A DNA stretch of 64,000 bases. Origin: [Eubacterium] saphenum (GTDB lineage Bacteria > Bacillota > Clostridia > Oscillospirales > Ruminococcaceae). The DNA lies in assembly GCA_004555855.1 (NCBI GenBank), contig SFJQ01000001.1:1-64000 (forward strand). Reading direction: 5' to 3'. Below are positions 27,154 to 35,865 of the stretch, piece after piece. The notes under the pieces are model-generated. The model ran no database searches. It was given only the letters and a program-made list of their open reading frames with translations, and was not told the origin of the DNA. The first letter of the stretch is position 1; the number at the start of each line of letters is the position of its first letter. Made by a program: the position numbers and the translations under genes.

Positions 27154-27182
27154 CATTATACAATATTCACTAAAATAAATCA
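27154..27182 (-). promoter_or_regulatory. Promoter of the PilZ-GGDEF operon
   Basis: On the minus strand TTGATT (27177-27182) and TATAAT (27154-27159) are 17 bases apart, about 55 bp before the PilZ start. Confidence 0.8.
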
Positions 27183-27295
27183 AGTATTATTACAAAATTT
27201 CTAAAAAATGTACAGTTTTTTCTTGCGTTTTTTGGTTATTTTTTCGGCTTGATGCGCCCTGTCAATTTGGGAAAATTTGTAATTTTTGTCAATTC

Positions 27296-28141
27296 TCACC
27301 GAAACAGCCCCGCGATATCCTCGGGAAGCTCGCTTTCAAACCGCAGGATTTTCTCGGAAAACGGCTCTGCAAAGCGGATTTTCCCGCAATGGAGAGCGTG
27401 GCGCGATATCTTTGAGCAGTCGCCGCCGTAAAGGTCGTCGCCGAGCAGCGCGTGACCGATATGCGCGAAATGCACGCGGATTTGGTGGGTTCTGCCCGTT
27501 TTCAGCGTGATTTCGAGCAGCGTCCTGCCGTTTTTAACCAAAACCGGCTTGTAGAGCGTAACCGCCCGCGCGCCGTCCTCCCGAACCTCGCGCTTGATGA
27601 TGCTGTCGGGGACGCGCCCTATCGGCAGGTTTATCTCGCCCGCCTCGGCAATTTCCCCCGAAACCGCCGCGAAGTACACTTTTTCGGCTGTTTTCGCAAG
27701 CACGGGAGCCGCCGCCGCGTTTTTCGCGCAAAGACAAAAGCCCGAGGTGTTGTTGTCCAGACGGTGAACGGGACGGAACGCTCTGTCGGGGTAAAGCGCC
27801 GAAAACAGGTTGCCGAGCGTTCCCGTGCGGTGGCAAATCGACGGGTGAACGGGAACTCCCGCGCCCTTTTCAAACAGCACAAAATCCTCGCTCTCGGCAA
27901 AAACCCGCGCGTTTACGGAAAAATCCGGCTCAAGCGGCTGTCCGTCCTCGGCTATTTCCGCAACGATTTTCTCGCCCGCGCTCACTCGGTCAACCGTCCG
28001 CAAAATCGCGCCGTTTCGCATAAGACCGCCGTTTTTCTTCAGGTCAACAACCGCCCTTTGCGAAAAACCGCGCCGTTTGAGAAAATTCAGCGCGGTTATC
28101 CCGTTTTCACTCTCGGTGACTTCAAATTCAACCGTTCTCAC
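27296..28141 (-). CDS. RluA/RluD-family pseudouridine synthase
   Basis: The 281 residues comprise an N-terminal S4-like RNA-binding segment (LKRRGFSQRAVVDLKKNG) and a catalytic domain with HRLDNNTSG, where Asp is the nucleophile. TGRTHQIRVHFAHIGHALLGD is the C-terminal family block (given in two parts: TGRTHQIRVH and HALLGDDLYG). The target uridine in rRNA cannot be told. The start is GTG at 28141, overlapping the TGA of the DHHW gene (GTGA), so translation is coupled. Confidence 0.9.
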   Translation of the reverse strand: MRTVEFEVTESENGITALNFLKRRGFSQRAVVDLKKNGGLMRNGAILRTVDRVSAGEKIVAEIAEDGQPLEPDFSVNARVFAESEDFVLFEKGAGVPVHPSICHRTGTLGNLFSALYPDRAFRPVHRLDNNTSGFCLCAKNAAAAPVLAKTAEKVYFAAVSGEIAEAGEINLPIGRVPDSIIKREVREDGARAVTLYKPVLVKNGRTLLEITLKTGRTHQIRVHFAHIGHALLGDDLYGGDCSKISRHALHCGKIRFAEPFSEKILRFESELPEDIAGLFR

Positions 28142-29352
28142 TTCGTCAGCGCCAGCTTTTTCAGGTAGCTGTCCTCGGTGAACGTAATGACATTCTGCAT
28201 AAACAACACTTGGTCATACTCGCTCATATTGATGAAGTTGTTCAGACTTGTGTTGATATAGCGCATATCCACCATCGTGATTTTTGAATAGTGCTTCGAC
28301 AAAAACGGCACGAGCGAGTGCGCGTAGCTGTCCTTGATTACGAGCAGATTTTTGCCCTTTTCAACGTCCGTTGTTATCTCGACAATCGGCGCGTTTTCGC
28401 CGGTAAACGATGAATATTTGTCCTTTGTTTCAAGATAATCGCGGACGTACAGGCTGTCATATTCGGTTTTCTTGTTGTCGTTTATCGAAGCCATGTGAAC
28501 CGAAGGCTCGCCGTTTGCGAGGATATAATAGTCCATCGAATCTGCGGGAACACTGCTGTCAAGCGTCTTGGAGTAAAGCGTGCCGCGGAACTCCGAGCTT
28601 ACCGTTTCCACGTTGAACGAGTTCAGCCCGTAAGCCGAATAGCCCAGCGATTTCGCCGCCGCGCAGTACGCGTAATACGCGCCAAGACTGGTCCAGTGGT
28701 GGTCGGTACGATAATAAATATACTCGTTTTTGTGCTCCGCGAGATAGGAAAGCGCGTCGATTGTGACGACATTTTCCAGCTTTGAGTAGCACTCGTCAAT
28801 GAAATCCTTCTCGCTCAGAAGTCCCGCGTATGACGGCAACTTGTCCTTGAAAAGCTCCTGCGAGGTAGGAACGAGCATAAAATTCATCTGAATATCGGGA
28901 TACCGTTCGGCAAATTTTTCCATTGCCTCAAGCGACTTCTGAACCTCCTCGGCGTCGTATTCCTTGAACGCCTGAATCATCTGATTGTCAACCGTGTAGA
29001 CGCCGTTTATCTCCTGCTTTCCTGACAGCCGCGAAAGCGTGTTCGCGCCCTCAACCCACAAATCGCGCCCGACAAGGTGGTCTGCGAAATAGGTTTCAAA
29101 ATCGTCCATAAAGCTGTTTTTCTCGCGCTCCGTGAGGTAATTCCACTTTATCGCGCCGAGAACATCGCCGAAATTTTCCGCTTTCTGCAGCTTTTTCTCG
29201 TTCACAAGGCTCGGGAATTTCGCAAGAGTACGGTTTTCGTTTTCGCTGCGCTCGAGCTTCGGGAGAACAATCGTTGAAATCGAAATTCCGAGCGTTATTA
29301 CCGCAAACAGCCCTATCATCAGCTTGCTCGGGGTGAATTTGAATTTTTTCAT
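28138..29352 (-). CDS. DHHW-family (AlgJ/AlgX-like) protein partner of the MBOAT gene
   Basis: A 404-residue protein with one N-terminal membrane anchor (about residues 8-30) and an extracytoplasmic SGNH-like domain. The family signature RTDHHWTS is at 216-223, and VIKDSYAHSLVPFL near residue 340 supplies the Ser block. Such proteins work with MBOAT acyltransferases to O-acetylate secreted polysaccharides. I chose the ATG at 29352 because GGAGG is 6 bases upstream; a TTG at 29367 is less likely. It overlaps the end of the MBOAT gene region by 12 bp less than that alternative and is coupled to the RluA-type gene downstream. Confidence 0.88.
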   Translation of the reverse strand: MKKFKFTPSKLMIGLFAVITLGISISTIVLPKLERSENENRTLAKFPSLVNEKKLQKAENFGDVLGAIKWNYLTEREKNSFMDDFETYFADHLVGRDLWVEGANTLSRLSGKQEINGVYTVDNQMIQAFKEYDAEEVQKSLEAMEKFAERYPDIQMNFMLVPTSQELFKDKLPSYAGLLSEKDFIDECYSKLENVVTIDALSYLAEHKNEYIYYRTDHHWTSLGAYYAYCAAAKSLGYSAYGLNSFNVETVSSEFRGTLYSKTLDSSVPADSMDYYILANGEPSVHMASINDNKKTEYDSLYVRDYLETKDKYSSFTGENAPIVEITTDVEKGKNLLVIKDSYAHSLVPFLSKHYSKITMVDMRYINTSLNNFINMSEYDQVLFMQNVITFTEDSYLKKLALTK

Positions 29353-29363
29353 CTTGCCCTCCG

Positions 29364-30797
29364 TCAAAAGTTAAAGTAAAGGAACGGATTGTAGGAGCTT
29401 GTCGCGATGAACGCAACGCTCGCCAGCATCACGCCGCTCTGCAGAACGGGAAATCCGTACATAACCCAGGAAGGCGCTTTTTCCTGAATTTTCGTGTAGA
29501 GATTTTTGAGAACGTCCGTGCAGCCGATGATGCACACGCCGAAAATCACGCTGTAATTCACCAGCGAATTTATCGCGAAATTGTCGATACCAACGCCGTT
29601 TGCGCCGAACATCGCGCCGATATACCCGAACACCTGCGAGAACATCTGCCCAAAATCCGTTGTGCCGGGGGTAACTCCATCGAACATTATCCAGCCGAAA
29701 ACCACCATCACAAACGTGTAAAGCCAGCTGAAAAACGCGGGGATTTTCTCGAGAATTTTCCCGAGGAACAGCCGCTCAATAACTATCAGAACGCCGAAAT
29801 ACGCGCCCCAAAGCATAAAATTCCAAGAAGCGCCGTGCCAGATACCCGTGATTGTCCAGACAATCAGCAGGTTGATAATCGTGCGCGCCTTGCCTTTTCG
29901 GTTGCCGCCGAGCGGTATATAAACGTAGCTTCTGAACCACGCGCCGAGCGTGATGTGCCAGCGCCGCCAGAACTCCGAAACGCTCTTTGACTGATACGGA
30001 TAGTTGAAGTTTTCGGGGAAGTTGAAGCCCATCATCTTGCCCAAGCCAATCGCCATATCCGAGTAGCCCGAGAAATCAAAGTAAATCTGGAACGTGAACG
30101 CGAGGATTCCGAGCCAAGCCGTGCCCGCCGAAAGCGTCGAGTATTCCATCGCCTTGATTTGCGTCCAGAGCGCGCCGATGTTGTTTGCAATCAGCACTTT
30201 TTTGCCCATTCCCGTGATAAAGCGCGAAATTCCGTCCGCGAGCATTCTTTCGGTGATTGTACGGTCGTCGATTTCGTGCTGAACGTCCTCATAGCGCACG
30301 ATAGGTCCTGCGACAATCTGCGGGAAAAGCGTCACGAACGCCATAAAATTCACGGCGCTTTTCTGCACCTTGATGTTGCGGCGGTAGAGGTCAATCGTGT
30401 AGCTCATCGACTGGAACGTGAAGAAGCTTATTCCTATCGGGAGCGGGAGATTCGGGTTCGGGATTTCCCAGCCAAACCAGCCGTTGACCGAGTTGATGAT
30501 AAATCCGAGGTACTTGAACGTTGCAAGCAGCCCCAGATTCATCACCAGCGATACAATCAGGCAAGCTTTGCGGATTTTCGGCTTGTCGTCGTATTTCGCG
30601 ATAATTCTTCCCGCGGTGTAGTCGATAAACGTTGACAAAATCATCGCCAGAACGTAAATCGGCTCGCCCCACGCATAGAAAATCAGTCCGCTTAAAAGGA
30701 TTACAATATTCTTCGCTTTTTTCGGAACGAGATAGTAAATAATCAGCGTTGCCGGCAAAAAGAAGAAGAACAGAAACGTTAAACTTGAAAAAACCAC
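29364..30797 (-). CDS. MBOAT-family O-acyltransferase (AlgI/DltB-like)
   Basis: This integral membrane protein of 477 residues has about ten or more membrane segments. The start MVFSSLTFLFFFFLP is typical and is encoded by GTG at 30797. Signatures include FWRRWHITLGAWFRSYVYIPLGG (seen as RRWHITLG and YVYIPLGGN) and the catalytic His H321 in GIWHGASWNF. It should carry acetyl groups across the membrane to a polysaccharide or wall polymer. Its partner is the DHHW gene directly downstream. No polysaccharide synthase is near, so the substrate is unknown. Confidence 0.93.
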   Translation of the reverse strand: MVFSSLTFLFFFFLPATLIIYYLVPKKAKNIVILLSGLIFYAWGEPIYVLAMILSTFIDYTAGRIIAKYDDKPKIRKACLIVSLVMNLGLLATFKYLGFIINSVNGWFGWEIPNPNLPLPIGISFFTFQSMSYTIDLYRRNIKVQKSAVNFMAFVTLFPQIVAGPIVRYEDVQHEIDDRTITERMLADGISRFITGMGKKVLIANNIGALWTQIKAMEYSTLSAGTAWLGILAFTFQIYFDFSGYSDMAIGLGKMMGFNFPENFNYPYQSKSVSEFWRRWHITLGAWFRSYVYIPLGGNRKGKARTIINLLIVWTITGIWHGASWNFMLWGAYFGVLIVIERLFLGKILEKIPAFFSWLYTFVMVVFGWIMFDGVTPGTTDFGQMFSQVFGYIGAMFGANGVGIDNFAINSLVNYSVIFGVCIIGCTDVLKNLYTKIQEKAPSWVMYGFPVLQSGVMLASVAFIATSSYNPFLYFNF

Positions 30798-30810
30798 CCG
30801 AATTTTCCTT

Positions 30811-31407
30811 TCATAAAAAGCCGAGTTCTTCGCATTTTCCGAAAAACTCTTCCCTTGTGTACATCGAATTTACGACTTCCAGAAGCATATTCGCCGAGAG
30901 CCTTTCGGGAAGCCCTAGCGCGCGCTGAAGATTTTTGCGCTTTTCCGAGGAGTTTTCGCTCCCGCAAAGTCCAAGCTCCAGCAAGTCCGCTTTTGTGACG
31001 GGATTTTTGTTCTCGGGAACGGTTTCGGCGAAAACGCCCGCTTTCTCAAAAGCCTCGAGCAAAATCTCCGCGCTCATTCCCTCAACGCCTAGAAGCCCCT
31101 CTTTTGAAGGCTCGCGCTTGCGCTTTTCCTTGCCGACAATATCGGGCGTGTAGACGTTTATCACGGAACAGCCGCGCGTGATTTCACGGATTTTCTTCCT
31201 TATAAGAAAGCCCGCGCCATCGCTGTCCGTGAGGATAATCACGCCGTTTTTCTCGGCAAGCGCGCGGATTAAATCGGCGGTTTCCCTGTCCTTGAACACG
31301 GAAAATCCCCCGACCGGCACAATCACCCCGTCAATCAGCGAGGAAAGCCGGATTTTATCGTATTTGCCTTCAACTATTATTGCCTGTTTAATGTGTATTT
31401 TACTCAT
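30811..31407 (-). CDS. rnmV: Ribonuclease M5 (toprim, DUF4093)
   Basis: A 198-residue protein beginning with KQAIIVEGKYDK, a toprim domain with the catalytic Glu, and IILTDSDGAGFLIRKKI as the DxD block. RNase M5 matures 5S rRNA in Bacillota. The C-terminal part matches the DUF4093 extension. The start at 31407 is set by homology; it has no clear ribosome site and the frame is open upstream to 31500, across a hairpin. It lies between holA and the MBOAT gene, 13 bp from the latter. Confidence 0.85.
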   Translation of the reverse strand: MSKIHIKQAIIVEGKYDKIRLSSLIDGVIVPVGGFSVFKDRETADLIRALAEKNGVIILTDSDGAGFLIRKKIREITRGCSVINVYTPDIVGKEKRKREPSKEGLLGVEGMSAEILLEAFEKAGVFAETVPENKNPVTKADLLELGLCGSENSSEKRKNLQRALGLPERLSANMLLEVVNSMYTREEFFGKCEELGFL

Positions 31408-31449
31408 ACTTTTTTTGCAGGCTGCCGATAAACCGCCATCTGCCGCGTC

Positions 31450-31491
31450 AACTGTACAGCGGCAGGCACAAAGCCTAGCCGCTATACAGTT
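31450..31491. other. 42-nt near-perfect hairpin between holA and rnmV
   Basis: Outer arms AACTGTACAGCGGC and GCCGCTATACAGTT match except for one G-U-compatible position, and inner AGGC/GCCT continues the stem to a loop of about five bases. No T run follows on either strand, so it is not a standard terminator. It may be a processing site or mobile-element remnant. Confidence 0.7.
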
Positions 31492-31542
31492 TCCTCGCAT
31501 CTGACGGCTTCTCGACAGTCTTTCCGAATTTGTTTACAAAAA

Positions 31543-32586
31543 CTATTTCTGTAACCGCGAGATTTCGGTTATCGCCTTTTCAACCAGCAGTCTGCTGTCC
31601 GATTTTGACGAATTGAGCAGCTTGTTCGTGTTATACATAATATAAACGCAGTCGGCGAGATAACGAAGCGGGAGTTTCGCCGCTTTTGCAAACGCGTTTT
31701 TCATTATAAAAGAGCGGTTCGGCGGGTAGTTGAACGCGCTCGCCGCCTGAGCGGAGTTTTTCCCCGCGTTTATCGCAAGCCGCGCTCTGTACAAATCCGT
31801 GATATGCCCCGCCAGCACAAGGAAAATCGCGTGCGGCTCGTAGCCTTGGATTATCAGCTCGTCGAGAATTTCGTAGGCGCGGCTGATTTCACCGGAAAAA
31901 ATCGCGTCGGAGAGCGTGTAAATTCCCGCGTCAACCCGCTTCGGGACAAGCATTTCAATATCGGCGCGGGTGATTTCCCTGCCATTTGCGTAAGCCGTGA
32001 GCTTGTCGATTTCGCAGCCCAGCATTGTCAGCGAAAAGCCGCACTCCTCCGCGAGATAAAAAGCGTTCTCCTCGGAAATCGAGCAGCCCGCGCGCTCAAA
32101 CCGCCTTATCGCAAGCCCGCTCACCTTTGCCGCGGGAAGATACTTGAACTCGCAGCAAGAGCCGTTTTTCGCCGCAGCCTCTAGCAATTTTTTCGGCTTT
32201 GCCTTGCCCTTTTTTGCGTCAAAAAGCAGCGGGTCAAGGTGAAGCTGCGCGATAACCAGAACAGACGTGTCGGGAATGTTCTCGAGCAGTTTCAGATAAG
32301 CGTTCTGCTCGGCTGCGGGCAGCGCGTCAAGGTCCAGATCCTCGACCAGCACGCACTTGTAATCCGCGAGAAACGGCATACTGTCGAGATAGTCCGAAAG
32401 CTCATCGGCAGAGGGCGCGTCCGTGTATTTCACGAAATTCATATCGCGCTCCTCGCCAACCGCCGCCGCGACGATTTTCTCGGCGTAGGTTCTCACGAGA
32501 AAATCCTCCTCGCCGTACAAAAAATACACCCGCGAAAGCTCGCCGGAAAGCCCTTTTTTCAGCTCGCTTTCGGTTATCTTAGGCAT
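31543..32586 (-). CDS. holA: DNA polymerase III delta subunit
   Basis: This clamp-loader subunit opens the beta clamp. The 347 residues have the HolA layout: VYFLYGEEDFLVRTYAEKI near the N-terminus, a degenerate AAA+ core (LLENIPDTSVLVIAQ), and the C-terminal collar helices. The ATG at 32586 immediately follows the HIT stop (TGA-A-ATG); the longer open frame upstream overlaps the HIT gene and is rejected. Confidence 0.92.
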   Translation of the reverse strand: MPKITESELKKGLSGELSRVYFLYGEEDFLVRTYAEKIVAAAVGEERDMNFVKYTDAPSADELSDYLDSMPFLADYKCVLVEDLDLDALPAAEQNAYLKLLENIPDTSVLVIAQLHLDPLLFDAKKGKAKPKKLLEAAAKNGSCCEFKYLPAAKVSGLAIRRFERAGCSISEENAFYLAEECGFSLTMLGCEIDKLTAYANGREITRADIEMLVPKRVDAGIYTLSDAIFSGEISRAYEILDELIIQGYEPHAIFLVLAGHITDLYRARLAINAGKNSAQAASAFNYPPNRSFIMKNAFAKAAKLPLRYLADCVYIMYNTNKLLNSSKSDSRLLVEKAITEISRLQK

Positions 32587-32587
32587 T

Positions 32588-32929
32588 TCAGGACATCTTC
32601 TCGGACAGCTTCTCGCCGCCGAGAATGTGGAAATGAAGATGACGAACGGTCTGACCGCCGTCCTCGCCGATGTTTGAAACAACGCGGAAGCCGTTCGTAA
32701 GCCCCTCGTTTTTCGCGATTTCGGCAATCTTCACAAAAATGTGCGAAACCACAGCGCTGTTGTTCTCGGTGAGCTCGTCAACGCCGCCGATATGCTCCTT
32801 CGGGATAACCAGAATGTGCGTGGGAGCCTGCGGGGCGATGTCGCGGAACGCCAGAATTTTCTCGTCCTCGTACACCTTTGTCGAGGGGATTTCACCTTTG
32901 ATTATCTTGCAGAACAGACAGTTTTCCAT
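32588..32929 (-). CDS. HIT-family (Hint-like) nucleotide hydrolase
   Basis: A 113-residue protein with FCKIIKGEIPS at the N-terminus and the histidine triad RHLHFHILGG at the C-terminus. It should hydrolyse nucleoside phosphoramidates. GGAGG lies 5 bases before the ATG at 32929; an ATG at 32941 overlaps that site and is rejected. It heads the holA-rnmV-MBOAT-DHHW-RluA-type operon. Confidence 0.93.
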   Translation of the reverse strand: MENCLFCKIIKGEIPSTKVYEDEKILAFRDIAPQAPTHILVIPKEHIGGVDELTENNSAVVSHIFVKIAEIAKNEGLTNGFRVVSNIGEDGGQTVRHLHFHILGGEKLSEKMS

Positions 32930-33025
32930 AATGACCTCCATAAATTATAACAACATTTTTTCAAAAAAGTTTCGCTTTATTTACCCGAAATGCTGTTTCC
33001 TGAGCGAAAACAGCATTTGCGAGAA

Positions 33026-35674
33026 TTATTTTACATACTTTGCAACAATTTCCTTCGCCGCTTCAAGAGCCGCGCCGAGTTTTGCCGCGTCGGGAACGCC
33101 AGCCATAGCTTGGTCGGGCTTTCCGCCGCCCTTTCCGCCGGCAACCGCCGCGATTTCACGGACAAGCGTGCCCGCATTTGCGCCCTTTTCAATCGCGCTC
33201 TTGGAGCATTTGCACAAAATGTTGCTCTTGCCGTCGGCGCTACCCGCGAGTACCGCAACGAAGCAGTCGAACTTGTCGGCAACGCTGTCGCCCGTCTTGC
33301 GCAGACCGTCCGCTCCCATTCCGTCGAGCTTCGCGCAAATCAGCTTCACGCCGTTAATCTCGGGAACGTTCCCGAAAATATCGCCGAGCTTCGCGTTTGC
33401 AGCCGCCTGCTCCATACTCTCGATTTTTCTGTCTTTTTCGCGAAGCTGCGCCACAACGCTCTCCGCGCGCTGAACCAAATCGTCCGCGTTCTGCGCTTTC
33501 AGCACCGCGCAAGCCTTGTCGAGCGTGTCCTTGCAGTCGTAGAGCATCGACATAACCGCCATACCGGTTATCGCCTGAATACGTCTTACGCCGCTTGCCA
33601 CGGACGTTTCAAAGACAATCTTGAAAAGTCCCGCCTGAGCGGAGTTTTTGAGGTGCGTGCCGCCGCAGAACTCCGTCGAATAATCGCCGACAGATACCAC
33701 GCGTACCACATCGCCGTACTTCTCGCCAAACAGCGCCATTGCGCCCTTTTTCTTGGCTTCTTCAATCGGAAGAACCTCGGTTACCACGGGAACAGCCGCC
33801 ATAATCACGCTGTTGACGTAGTTTTCAACCTGCTGAATTTCATCGGGAGTCATCGCGCTGAAGTGGCTGAAGTCGAAGCGGCACTGATACGGGTCAACGA
33901 ACGAGCCGCACTGGTGAACGTGGTCGCCGAGAACCTTCCGCAAAGCCGCCTGCAAAATGTGGCAGCAGGTGTGGTTTCTCTGAGTGGCAAGGCGAAGCTG
34001 CTCGTCAACCTTTGCCGTGACGGTATCGCCGACCTCGAAGCCGCCTTTCTTGACAGCGCAGCGGCACACAAACTGCCCGCCGCCGAGCTTTTGCGTATCG
34101 AGAACCTCAAGCTCATCGCTGCCGTGGAAAATCACACCCTTGTCGCCGACCTGACCGCCCATTTCCGCATAAAACGGCGTCTTGTCGATAACCACGCCGA
34201 CTTCGTCGCCCGCGCCGCACAAATCCACGCACTCGCCGTCCTTGGTGATTGCGAGGATTTTCGCCTCGGTTTCAAGCGTATCGTAGCCGACAAATTCCGT
34301 CTTGAACGCGTCAAGCGCGGAGTTCTTCGCGTTGTCCCAGCCGCCGCCGAGCTTTTTGTTCTTGCGCGCGGTTTCCTTCTGATTTTTCATACACTCGGCA
34401 AAGCCTTCCTCGTCAACCGAAAGTCCCTTTTCGCCGAGAATTTCCTTGGTCAAATCGAGCGGGAAGCCGTAGGTGTCGTGGAGTTTGAACGCGTTTTCGC
34501 CCGAGAGAGTTTTCTCGCCGTTCTTCTGAAGCTCCTCAACCATCTCATCGAGAATAGCCGAGCCGTTGTCGATGGTCTTTCCGAAGCTCTCCTCCTCGGT
34601 CTGAATTACCTTTTTGATGTAAGCTCGCTTTTCGGCAAGTTCGGGATAAGCCGACAAATTCTCATCGATAACGGTGTCGCAGACTTCATAGAGGAACGGC
34701 TTGTGATAGCCGAGCAGTCTGCCGTGACGTGCGGCTCTGCGGAGCAGTCTTCTCATAACATAGCCGCGCCCCTCGTTTGACGGTAGAATGCCATCGCCCG
34801 CCATAAACGTTGTGGAACGGATATGGTCGGTGATAACGCGGATTGAGATGTCCTTTTCATCATCGTCGTGATAGTTCACGCCGAGAATTGAGCAGATTTT
34901 GCCCATAATATTCTTGACGGTATCAACCTCGAACAGGTTGTCCACGTCCTGCATAACGCAAGCGAGGCGCTCCAAACCCATTCCCGTGTCGATGTTTTTG
35001 GTAGCGAGCTGGGTGTAGTTGCCCTTGCCGTCGTTGTCGAACTGCGTGAAAACGTTGTTCCAGATTTCGATAATTCTGTCGCAGTCGCCGACTTCCTCGA
35101 AATTGTCCTGACCGATGTGGTCGAATTTTCCGTACTTCTCGCCGCGGTCATAGTGAATTTCCGAGCAAGGTCCGCAAGGACCGCTTCCGTGCTCCCAGAA
35201 ATTGTCCTTTTTGCCAAGACGTATAATCCTCTCGCGCGGGATACCAACCTCGTTTGCCCAGATATCGGCAGCCTCATCGTCCTGCTCGTAAATCGTTACC
35301 CAGAGCAGATTTTCGGGAATTTCGAGAACCTTTGTCAGAAATTCCCAAGCCCATGCGATAGCCTCGTGCTTGAAGTAATCGCCGAACGAGAAATTGCCCA
35401 GCATCTCAAAATAAGTGCCGTGGCGCGCGGTTTTGCCGACATTCTCGATATCGGGCGTTCTTATGCACTTCTGGCAGGTGGTAACGCGGTGGCGCGGCGG
35501 CTCCTCGATGCCCTGAAAGTACTTTTTGAGCGGCGTCATTCCCGCGTTTATCAGCAGGATTGAGTTATCATCGGCAGGCGGCACAAGCGGAAAACTCGGC
35601 AGGCGCAGATGCCCTTTGCTCTCAAAAAAGGAAAGATACTTCTCGCGAAGTTCATTTAATCCCGTCCATTTCAT
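33026..35674 (-). CDS. alaS: Alanyl-tRNA synthetase
   Basis: The 882-residue enzyme has the class II core (LRLPSFPLVPPADDNSILLINAG in two parts: LPSFPLVPP, LLINAGMTPLK), the central linker, the editing domain with zinc ligands RNHTCCHIL and CGGTHLKNS, and a C-terminal coiled-coil/DHHA1-type domain rich in Gly near SADGKSNILCK. It charges tRNA-Ala. The ribosome site is GAGGAC. The leader is only about 48 nt, too short for a T-box. A hairpin with AAATGCTGTTT/AAACAGCATTT arms (32988-33018) follows the gene. Confidence 0.98.
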   Translation of the reverse strand: MKWTGLNELREKYLSFFESKGHLRLPSFPLVPPADDNSILLINAGMTPLKKYFQGIEEPPRHRVTTCQKCIRTPDIENVGKTARHGTYFEMLGNFSFGDYFKHEAIAWAWEFLTKVLEIPENLLWVTIYEQDDEAADIWANEVGIPRERIIRLGKKDNFWEHGSGPCGPCSEIHYDRGEKYGKFDHIGQDNFEEVGDCDRIIEIWNNVFTQFDNDGKGNYTQLATKNIDTGMGLERLACVMQDVDNLFEVDTVKNIMGKICSILGVNYHDDDEKDISIRVITDHIRSTTFMAGDGILPSNEGRGYVMRRLLRRAARHGRLLGYHKPFLYEVCDTVIDENLSAYPELAEKRAYIKKVIQTEEESFGKTIDNGSAILDEMVEELQKNGEKTLSGENAFKLHDTYGFPLDLTKEILGEKGLSVDEEGFAECMKNQKETARKNKKLGGGWDNAKNSALDAFKTEFVGYDTLETEAKILAITKDGECVDLCGAGDEVGVVIDKTPFYAEMGGQVGDKGVIFHGSDELEVLDTQKLGGGQFVCRCAVKKGGFEVGDTVTAKVDEQLRLATQRNHTCCHILQAALRKVLGDHVHQCGSFVDPYQCRFDFSHFSAMTPDEIQQVENYVNSVIMAAVPVVTEVLPIEEAKKKGAMALFGEKYGDVVRVVSVGDYSTEFCGGTHLKNSAQAGLFKIVFETSVASGVRRIQAITGMAVMSMLYDCKDTLDKACAVLKAQNADDLVQRAESVVAQLREKDRKIESMEQAAANAKLGDIFGNVPEINGVKLICAKLDGMGADGLRKTGDSVADKFDCFVAVLAGSADGKSNILCKCSKSAIEKGANAGTLVREIAAVAGGKGGGKPDQAMAGVPDAAKLGAALEAAKEIVAKYVK

Positions 35675-35722
35675 TTTTTTGTCCTCACAATCAAATAAAT
35701 TTGTAAATAAACATACATTTCT

Positions 35723-35750
35723 ATTATAACTTATTTTGGGAAAAAGTCAA
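35723..35750 (-). promoter_or_regulatory. alaS promoter
   Basis: On the minus strand TTGACT (35745-35750) and TATAAT (35723-35728) have a 16-base spacer, about 50 bp before alaS. Confidence 0.75.
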
Positions 35751-35865
35751 GGGGTTTTTGAAATCTCGGCGGGAACACTTTCTGTGAATTTTTCGGGAAA
35801 AGCGTTCTAAAAGCGGAAAAGCCCTAATAAAATAGGACAAAAAGTACCACGAAGGAGCGTTCCGA

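Noticed and set aside
32587..32727. N-terminal extension of holA by 47 residues
   Set aside because: It overlaps the HIT gene fully; the ATG at 32586 gives the standard N-terminus.
33026..34780. Long plus-strand open frame across alaS
   Set aside because: It is antisense to a certain gene with intact zinc and editing motifs; composition is that of a shadow frame.
35675..35722. T-box leader for alaS
   Set aside because: Only about 50 nt separate promoter and start codon, too short for a T-box.
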